Part shown: one piece after another, positions 5,746-10,375 of the stretch
Layout of the letters: each line of letters opens with the position of its first letter
How positions within the stretch are numbered: position 1 is the stretch's first letter
Origin: Candidatus Omnitrophota bacterium
GTDB lineage: Bacteria > Omnitrophota > Gorgyraeia > B26-G9
NCBI GenBank assembly: GCA_022013205.1
Contig: JAKLQT010000139.1
Coordinates: 1 to 10,375 of the forward strand
DNA length: 10,375 bases
Direction of reading: 5' to 3'
Program-made: the position numbers and the translations under genes
Notes under the pieces: model-generated
What the model was told of the DNA's origin: nothing
Seen by the model: the letters and a program-made list of their open reading frames with translations, nothing else
Databases searched by the model: none

Positions 5746-5773
5746 TAATAAGTTAAAGGCTAAAAGTAAAAAG
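5746..5773. repeat. Degenerate heptamer array, permease-glnN gap
   Basis: G residues fall at 5745, 5752, 5759, 5766 and 5773, exactly 7 apart. The units are taataag, ttaaagg, ctaaaag and taaaaag. Two of these units are identical to units in the array after nifS. It begins 7 bases past the permease stop codon. Confidence 0.7.
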
Positions 5774-5843
5774 AAATAGAAAAATTTAAAGAACTATTCA
5801 CCTGCCCGCCGTTGTAAAAGCGGAAATGAAGTTATCAGCTGAG

Positions 5844-5868
5844 TTAATTTTTCGCGAATTAATTTTTC
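5844..5868 (+). promoter_or_regulatory. Possible operator upstream of glnN: direct repeat with TTCGCGAA
   Basis: TTAATTTTTC occurs twice, at 5844-5853 and 5859-5868, with a 15-bp period. A perfect 8-bp palindrome TTCGCGAA (5851-5858) lies across the join, 45 bases before the glnN start. The position suits a regulator of glnN. No known binding consensus is recognised, and no sigma-54 promoter or convincing sigma-70 -10 box was found in the gap. Confidence 0.25.
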
Positions 5869-5902
5869 AAAAAGGCTATTGACAAAAAGGAGGAATTTAA
5901 AA

Positions 5903-8008
5903 ATGGCAAATATAAGCGAGTTTTTTGGAGAATTGACTTTTAACAAGAAAGTCATGAATGAGAAACTGAGCAAAGGTGTGTACAATAAATTGCTGGCAAC
6001 AATTGATTCCGGAGAGCCTCTGGATCAGACCATTGCCGGGGACGTTGCTCATGCCATGAAAGAATGGGCGATTGAAAACGGCGCAACTCACTTTACTCAC
6101 TGGTTTCAGCCGCAGCGCGGCGGGACAGCGGAAAAGCATGATGCTTTTATTTCCTATGATAAAAACGGGGAGATCGTGGAACGATTATCAGCCAGGCAGC
6201 TTATCCAGTCAGAGCCTGACGCCTCGTCTTTCCCCTCAGGCGGTATGCGCTCAACATTTGAAGCGCGCGGCTATACAGCCTGGGATCCGGCATCGCCCGC
6301 GTTTCTGCTTGAAGCAGGAGAGACTAAAACACTGGTAATTCCTTCTGTGTTCTTGTCATGGACCGGAGATGTTCTGGATATTAAGACCCCGCTTTTGCGT
6401 TCACTTAAGGCGGTTAATGAAGCTGTACTCAGATTGCAGAAACTTTTAGGAAATAAAAAGGTGTCAAAGATCAAGGTCTTTGGGGGGCCGGAGCAGGAAT
6501 ATTTTCTGTTTTCTAAAGGGCTTTATGAAAGCCGCCCGGATCTGGTTATTTGCGGCCGTACACTTTTTGGGGCAACACCGGCTAAAGGACAGCAGATGGA
6601 AGACCATTATTTCGGCGCGATCAAGGCTAATGTGATTGAGTTTATGGAGGATTTTGATAAAGAATTGTACCGCAGAGGTATCCCGGCTAAAACACGCCAT
6701 AACGAGGTTTCACCTAATCAGTTTGAAATCGCGCCGCTGTACGAAGAGGTTAACCTCTCTATTGATCATAACCTGCAGCTTATGGATATCCTGAAGAAAG
6801 TCGCCGATAATCATGATATGGTGGCAGTGCTGCATGAAAAACCGCTGGGAGGAGTTAATGGCTCCGGAAAGCATTTTAACTGGTCTATAGGAGATGATAC
6901 AGGTGCTAACTATTTTGACCCCTCGGGAACACCGCAGGATAATATTATTTTTCTGCTGTCTCTGGCAGCGATAATGCTTGGGGTTGATAAATTTGGAGGC
7001 CTGCTTAGAGGCGCTGTTGCCGATGCCGGTAATGACCACCGTTTGGGAGCAAATGAAGCACCGCCTGCGATAATATCGGTATATCTGGGCGAGTACCTTG
7101 AGGCATTGATGAACGAGATTGAAGGCCTGGGAAAGATCACAGATCAAAAGATATCGGAAATATATCTTGGATTAAAAGACCTTCCGAAAGTTGCTAAGGA
7201 TACATCTGACAGAAATAGAACATCACCGCTTGCTTTTACGGGAAATAAATTTGAATTTAGAGCAGTCGGTTCATCGCATAACTGCGCCGAGGCGGCGACT
7301 GTTCTGAACATGATCATTTCTTACGGATATAATAAGATCTCTGATACGATGGAGCACAACAAGAATAAAGGTGACACAAAAAGCAAGGCGTTTGAGGTTC
7401 TGGAAAAGGTGCTCAAAGAAACCAAAAGAGTACGCTTTGAGGGCAATAACTACGATGTTAAATGGCATAAAGAAGCAGCTAAACGCGGATTGCCGAACAC
7501 GAAGAATACACCTGAGGCGCTTGAGTTGTTTTTAGAAAAAGACGCGGTAAATCTGTATAAAGATATGGGCATTTTAAGTGAAAGAGAATTGCATTCAAAA
7601 GTTGAAATAAAGCTTGAAGCTTACAATAAAACAAAAAACATTGAATTCAAAACAGCCATAAATATCGCAAAGACGCTTGTTCTTCCAGCTGTTTTGAAGC
7701 AGATTGCATTGCTCGCTGATGCGAACGTTGCCGTTAAGTCAGCCGGCGTAAAATCAGGAGCGATTGCTGCTGATATAAAAATAATAGACAAGATTTACGT
7801 GAATATTCAAACAGGGGGTAGTGCTCTTGATAAGGAAATAGATGCTTGTGAGAAACAAGCAACAGAGTTGAAAAAGGCCAAGGCATACGCGTCTAAGGGA
7901 ATCGCGGCGCTGGATAAATTACGCGCTGCTGTTGATGCTGCTGAGGAGCTTGTTTCTGATGAATTCTGGCCCATGGCAAAGTACCAGGAACTCCTCCTGG
8001 TATTGTAA
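5903..8008 (+). CDS. glnN: Glutamine synthetase type III
   Basis: Cytoplasmic ATP-dependent ligation of ammonia to glutamate to give glutamine. The start is ATG 5903, not the upstream TTG at 5879, because AAGGAGG at 5887-5893 sits 9 bases before it; this gives 701 residues, within the usual GSIII range. Active-site and GSIII signatures appear in order: GGPEQEYFLF (about 194-203), TRHNEVSPNQFEIAP (about 264-278), HEKPLGGVNGSGKHFNWS (about 311-328), the GSIII-typical NDHRLGANEAPPAI (about 377-390), and DRNRTSPLAFTGNKFEFR (about 436-453). The C-terminal third is helical, as in dodecameric GSIII enzymes, and ends in WPMAKYQELL. GSIII lacks the adenylylation control of GSI. The preceding gene encodes an amino-acid permease with an EIIA domain, so the two may form a nitrogen-assimilation unit. 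All key residues look intact. Confidence 0.97.
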   Translation: MANISEFFGELTFNKKVMNEKLSKGVYNKLLATIDSGEPLDQTIAGDVAHAMKEWAIENGATHFTHWFQPQRGGTAEKHDAFISYDKNGEIVERLSARQLIQSEPDASSFPSGGMRSTFEARGYTAWDPASPAFLLEAGETKTLVIPSVFLSWTGDVLDIKTPLLRSLKAVNEAVLRLQKLLGNKKVSKIKVFGGPEQEYFLFSKGLYESRPDLVICGRTLFGATPAKGQQMEDHYFGAIKANVIEFMEDFDKELYRRGIPAKTRHNEVSPNQFEIAPLYEEVNLSIDHNLQLMDILKKVADNHDMVAVLHEKPLGGVNGSGKHFNWSIGDDTGANYFDPSGTPQDNIIFLLSLAAIMLGVDKFGGLLRGAVADAGNDHRLGANEAPPAIISVYLGEYLEALMNEIEGLGKITDQKISEIYLGLKDLPKVAKDTSDRNRTSPLAFTGNKFEFRAVGSSHNCAEAATVLNMIISYGYNKISDTMEHNKNKGDTKSKAFEVLEKVLKETKRVRFEGNNYDVKWHKEAAKRGLPNTKNTPEALELFLEKDAVNLYKDMGILSERELHSKVEIKLEAYNKTKNIEFKTAINIAKTLVLPAVLKQIALLADANVAVKSAGVKSGAIAADIKIIDKIYVNIQTGGSALDKEIDACEKQATELKKAKAYASKGIAALDKLRAAVDAAEELVSDEFWPMAKYQELLLVL

Positions 8009-8040
8009 GGGAGAGTAGATATCAGCTCTATTTGCAAGGA

Positions 8041-8048
8041 GAAGTAAG
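8041..8048. repeat. Left copy of 8-bp target-site duplication (GAAGTAAG)
   Basis: GAAGTAAG here and at 8397-8404 directly abut the two ends of the inverted-repeat element at 8049-8396. The inverted-repeat match breaks exactly at these positions, as expected for a duplication made on insertion. Confidence 0.7.
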
Positions 8049-8254
8049 GTGGAGTTTACCCGTTTTTAACTGCTAAAATTTTGTAATTATATAGTATTAA
8101 ACAAGTACGAAAAAATGAGGGGTAAAGAGATAAATAAGAGTAGGTGAAGAGAATTTAGAAGTAAAGCGAAACCAGATAGGAAGAACAGTTTTAGCTTCCG
8201 CCGATGCAGGGGGTGATATTTCAGGGAGATAAGCTATGGCGGACATGCATTCTC

Positions 8255-8273
8255 GCCTGACATCCTGTCAGGC
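8255..8273. repeat. Perfect 8-bp hairpin inside the MITE-like element
   Basis: GCCTGACA (8255-8262), a 3-base loop, then TGTCAGGC (8266-8273). Confidence 0.7.
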
Positions 8274-8281
8274 TCCGAGGA

Positions 8282-8320
8282 AAAGATTGCTTTTGCTCAT
8301 CCGTGGCAAAAGCAATCTTT
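8282..8320. repeat. Perfect 15-bp hairpin inside the MITE-like element
   Basis: AAAGATTGCTTTTGC (8282-8296) pairs without mismatch with 8306-8320 across a 9-base loop. No T-run follows on either strand, so it is not a standard intrinsic terminator. A perfect stem here, while the outer arms have diverged, may mean the core is kept intact. Confidence 0.75.
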
Positions 8321-8396
8321 AAATCCGCAAAAACAATTCTCCCTATCTGCTTCATAGTAAGTTATAATGTGATTTTAAAAAATGGGTAAACTCTAC

Positions 8397-8404
8397 GAAG
8401 TAAG
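8397..8404. repeat. Right copy of 8-bp target-site duplication (GAAGTAAG)
   Basis: Identical to 8041-8048 and immediately adjacent to the right terminal inverted repeat. Confidence 0.7.
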
Positions 8405-8413
8405 AGAATCCTT

Positions 8414-8469
8414 GCCCTCAACCGAGCTTGCTCTGGTTTAGGGCTCGCGCCCTTCTGGTTCCCTCAACC
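8414..8469. repeat. Overlapping alternative hairpins
   Basis: GCCCT (8414-8418) can pair with AGGGC (8440-8444), enclosing ACCGAGC/GCTCtGGT. The same AGGGC can instead pair with GCCCT at 8449-8453 across a 4-base loop. A further GGTT/AACC stem lies at 8457-8469, and CCCTCAACC is repeated at 8415-8423 and 8461-8469. The folds exclude each other, as in attenuator-like elements, but no gene lies close downstream on the + strand. Confidence 0.5.
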
Positions 8470-8497
8470 TTGCTGCGGATTTGTCTAAAATTGTGCG

Positions 8498-8521
8498 TTG
8501 ATGTGCAGGATTGCACATCAA
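8498..8521. terminator. Perfect 10-bp stem-loop between convergent glnN and phoH
   Basis: TTGATGTGCA (8498-8507), loop GGAT, TGCACATCAA (8512-8521). Its place between two convergent genes suits transcript ending or 3'-end protection, yet neither strand shows a proper T-run after the stem. A weaker CAGC/GCTG stem followed by TTTTTT at about 8611-8630 is another + strand candidate. The bases between 8522 and 8639 hold no supported gene. Confidence 0.3.
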
Positions 8522-8639
8522 TATTTCACAGCGAAAGCTATGACTTTACGAGCAGGCTTTTCGTTTTAATTTCACCCTTAATCAATGTAATCGATTCTCA
8601 ATCTGTGTAATCAGCTTAGCTGGCTTTTTTCAGCGGACA

Positions 8640-9971
8640 TCAAAGTATATCGCTGGCAAGTTCGGCCAGTTCTGACCTCTCTCCTTTTTCAAGATTGATG
8701 TGGGTGTATATTTTTTGCCCTTTCATCTTGTCGATAAGATAAGTCAGTCCGTTGGAATAAGTGTTTAAATAAGGATGGTCAATCTGGAAAATATCTCCCG
8801 TGAAAACCATTTTTGTGTTTTCACCGGCGCGGGTGATGATCGTTTTTACCTCATGCGGCGTCAGGTTCTGCGCTTCATCAACAATAAAGAAGATATCTAC
8901 TAAAGAGCGCCCGCGAATATAAGACAGCGGGGCGATTACCAGCTTTTCTTCATCAAGAAGTTTCTGCAGCTTACGTTCTTTATAAGTTGAATCCATAAAC
9001 TTGTGTTTTATAACACCGAGATTATCATAAAGCGGCTGCATATAAGGCTCCAGCTTTGACTGGATATCGCCGGGCAGAAACCCGATATCTTTATTGCTTA
9101 AGGGGACTATCGGCCTGCCCATGTAGATCTGAAAATACGCTTTTTTGTTTGCCAGCGCTCCGGCTAAAGCCAAAAGTGTTTTTCCTGTGCCGGCTATTCC
9201 GGACATTGTTACCAGCTGTATCTTTGGGTCCATGAGCGCGTCAAGGGCAAAGATCTGCTCGGCATTACGCGGGGTAATGCCGTAAGCGGAAACCTTCTGC
9301 ACGCGGTGTATTTTCTGTGTTTCTGAATCAAAACGCGCTAAAGCGGATTTTTTTCCGTTACGCATGATTATATATTCATTCGGCAGGAGTTCCCGAGTAG
9401 AGGAAAATTCTGTTTTATCCAGCTCAAAAGGTTCCTGATACAGGCGGTTAATAAGCATATCAGATACATCCTCAACTACTCTATATCCTTTATATAATTC
9501 GTTGATGTCTTTAACATGATCGCTTGTATAGTCTTCCGCGATAAGCCCGACTGCCTTAGCTTTCATACGCAGATTAACGTCTTTGCTTACAAGCACAACC
9601 ACTCGGTTGGGTTCATCTTGGGCCAGGCAGTAGGCAATATTTAAGATCAGGTGATCGGTTACATCACCGGAAAAATTAAGCGCGAGGTTTTCATGCATCC
9701 TTTGCCCAAGTTTAATGATAATTCTGCTGCGCTCAGGCCCGAGGCTTACGCCTTCATCAAAGATCTGGTCGCCGCTTAGCTCGTCCAGAGTCCTGGTAAA
9801 CTGTCGGGCATGAAAACTTAAACTTTCATTTCCTTTTTTGAATTTATCAAGTTCTTCTAATACCTGGATCGGGATAACAATATCATTATCCTTAAACTGA
9901 TAAATACATGAACTATCATGAAGAATAACGTTGGTGTCTAAAACAAATACCTTTGTTTTTTTAGCCGGCAT
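8640..9971 (-). CDS. phoH: PIN-PhoH family ATPase (YlaK-like)
   Basis: A 443-residue cytoplasmic protein joining an N-terminal PIN nuclease domain to a PhoH P-loop ATPase; such PhoH2-type proteins have been reported as RNA-unwinding and RNA-cleaving enzymes. PIN (about 7-150): FVLDTNVILHD with Asp12, the VLEELDKF acidic pair at 39-40, DVTDHLIL with Asp106, and VLVSKDVNLR with Asp131, so the acidic metal site looks complete. PhoH (about 225-440): AYGITPRNAEQ entry motif, Walker A GIAGTGKT (258-265), Walker B IVDEAQN (Asp365, Glu366), and GDIFQID. The ATG is preceded on the - strand by AAAGGA at normal spacing. Its stop is convergent with the glnN region. It appears to be transcribed alone from a promoter near 10060. 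Family call is firm; the physiological role is not known from sequence. Confidence 0.95.
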   Translation of the reverse strand: MPAKKTKVFVLDTNVILHDSSCIYQFKDNDIVIPIQVLEELDKFKKGNESLSFHARQFTRTLDELSGDQIFDEGVSLGPERSRIIIKLGQRMHENLALNFSGDVTDHLILNIAYCLAQDEPNRVVVLVSKDVNLRMKAKAVGLIAEDYTSDHVKDINELYKGYRVVEDVSDMLINRLYQEPFELDKTEFSSTRELLPNEYIIMRNGKKSALARFDSETQKIHRVQKVSAYGITPRNAEQIFALDALMDPKIQLVTMSGIAGTGKTLLALAGALANKKAYFQIYMGRPIVPLSNKDIGFLPGDIQSKLEPYMQPLYDNLGVIKHKFMDSTYKERKLQKLLDEEKLVIAPLSYIRGRSLVDIFFIVDEAQNLTPHEVKTIITRAGENTKMVFTGDIFQIDHPYLNTYSNGLTYLIDKMKGQKIYTHINLEKGERSELAELASDIL

Positions 9972-10047
9972 AATAAATCCTTTTTTTAGAGGTTAGGGTA
10001 TTAAATTAAAATTTTCTGAAAGCTGCGAATTCTAAGGAACATCCTGA

Positions 10048-10076
10048 TCTATATAAATTATACTCAAATATGCCAA
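10048..10076 (-). promoter_or_regulatory. Candidate sigma-70 promoter for phoH
   Basis: Read on the - strand, TTGGCA (10071-10076; 5 of 6 to consensus) is followed by a 17-base spacer and TATAGA (10048-10053). A perfect TATAAT also overlaps the spacer at about 10058-10063 and could pair with TTGCTT 17 bases upstream. Either would start a leader of about 70 bases before the phoH ATG. Confidence 0.5.
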
Positions 10077-10112
10077 GCTAAGCAATGCTTTTTGTTGGAA
10101 GCGATTTTCGCG

Positions 10113-10375
10113 TTAAATTGATTGTCCGATGCGAAAAAATACATCCGAAGATCCCCCGTTTGCGGACAAGCCGTGATATTTAAATACAGTACTGCGGCCT
10201 GTGCAGTTGTTAGCTTTATTCCCCGGGCAGTCAATTTTATTACAATACCAGCAGTGTATTTTATCTCGGCCTATGGGTTCAAGGCCGGGGATAGTTTTAT
10301 AGGCGCGGTTAAGGATCTTTTTTGATTTTATGAAAACGCGGGCTACCTGTCCGTCCGGAAAAAGCGCGGTATTGG
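10113..10375 (-). CDS. C-terminal part of a Cys-rich protein of unknown function (start outside window)
   Basis: On the - strand the frame is open from the window edge to TAA at 10113-10115, giving 86 residues that begin NTALFPDGQVARVF and end FFRIGQSI. The middle reads RDKIHCWYCNKIDCPGNK, followed by another Cys. The four cysteines are spaced C-x2-C-x4-C-x7-C, which would suit a zinc or Fe-S site. A glycine-rich tail (GLSANGGSSD) follows. I do not recognise the family. A competing + strand frame (TTG 10122 to 10325) has no ribosome site and no recognisable sequence, so I prefer this reading. The stop is 141 nt upstream of the phoH start with a promoter between, so co-transcription with phoH is possible but not required. 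Confidence 0.6.
   Translation of the reverse strand, partial: NTALFPDGQVARVFIKSKKILNRAYKTIPGLEPIGRDKIHCWYCNKIDCPGNKANNCTGRSTVFKYHGLSANGGSSDVFFRIGQSI

Larger units (their letters stand above)
8049..8396. mobile_element. 348-bp MITE-like non-autonomous element
   Basis: Terminal inverted repeats: GTGGAGTTTACCC (8049-8061) against GTAGAGTTTACCC read from the other end (8384-8396), 12 of 13 identical, extended by a T/A tract to about 22 bp. An inner pair of arms also matches: AGATAGGAAGAA near 8174 against AGATAGGGAGAA read from about 8354. The centre holds two perfect hairpins at 8255-8273 and 8282-8320. No reading frame inside resembles a transposase, so mobilisation would need an enzyme in trans. 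An 8-bp duplication is compatible with several DDE families; I do not assign one. Confidence 0.75.
8034..8415. repeat. Older hairpin split by the MITE insertion
   Basis: GCAAGGA (8034-8040) and TCCTTGC (8409-8415) are perfect 7-bp complements lying just outside the direct repeats that flank the MITE-like element. If the element and one copy of GAAGTAAG are removed, they are separated by only 12 bases and would form a stem-loop 25 bases downstream of the glnN stop. The insertion point would be inside the loop. Confidence 0.55.

Noticed and set aside
5879..5902. TTG at 5879 as the glnN start, or TTGACA here as a promoter
   Set aside because: AAGGAGG at 5887-5893 serves the ATG at 5903, and the TTG start would place that ribosome site inside the coding region. 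No -10 box lies at the proper distance from TTGACA.
6710..7147. 145-codon - strand frame inside glnN
   Set aside because: Antisense shadow of a strongly conserved GSIII region.
8282..8320. Intrinsic terminator for glnN
   Set aside because: The stem is perfect, but no T-run follows on either strand and it lies inside the mobile element over 270 bases past the stop.
8428..8610. 60-codon + strand frame starting with TTG
   Set aside because: It begins inside a hairpin, has no ribosome site, crosses the perfect stem-loop at 8498-8521, and shows no protein-like pattern.
10122..10325. 67-codon + strand frame starting with TTG
   Set aside because: No ribosome site and no recognisable motif; the opposite strand gives a longer open frame with an ordered Cys motif and continues past the window edge.

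Overview
The window looks like chromosomal DNA from an uncultured Gram-negative bacterium with moderate GC. The gene set (two-domain NifU-like scaffold, type III glutamine synthetase, PIN-PhoH ATPase, amino-acid permease fused to a PTS EIIA domain) and the palindrome-rich, repeat-rich intergenic DNA would fit an Omnitrophota or PVC-like genome. That placement is a weak inference, because no rRNA or marker gene is present.

Layout on the + strand. Positions 1-1460 hold the 3' two-thirds of a NifS/IscS cysteine desulfurase and a NifU-type scaffold (IscU-like domain plus BFD-like [2Fe-2S] domain), a sulfur donor and scaffold pair for Fe-S cluster assembly. Positions 1461-3045 are an AT-rich accessory patch. 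It contains an excisionase-like HTH gene with an in-frame TAA, a HicA toxin gene with an in-frame TAA just before its catalytic His, an apparently intact HicB antitoxin, and an overlapping small gene of unknown function. Positions 3046-3899 carry no convincing gene but hold two long imperfect inverted-repeat elements. Positions 3900-5738 encode a 612-residue APC-superfamily permease with a C-terminal PTS EIIA type-2 domain, and 5903-8008 encode glutamine synthetase III. The pair suggests amino-acid uptake coupled to nitrogen assimilation, with the EIIA domain as a possible regulatory input.

Positions 8009-8639 are noncoding. Most of this is a 348-bp MITE-like element (8049-8396) with about 22-bp terminal inverted repeats and an exact 8-bp flanking direct repeat (GAAGTAAG) that looks like a target-site duplication. 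If the element and one GAAGTAAG copy are removed, the flanks form a 7-bp stem, so the insertion appears to have landed in the loop of an older hairpin.

On the - strand, 8640-9971 encode a PIN-PhoH ATPase with its own candidate promoter. At the right edge (10113-10375, - strand) lies the 3' end of a Cys-rich protein of unknown function.

Two themes recur. First, four intergenic stretches are written in an exact 7-bp rhythm of degenerate heptamers, three of them in or close to a gap after a stop codon. Second, the intergenic DNA is dominated by palindromic elements. The clearest biological story is the disabled hicA beside its retained antitoxin. The most novel-looking DNA is the MITE in a hairpin loop and the dispersed heptamer arrays.
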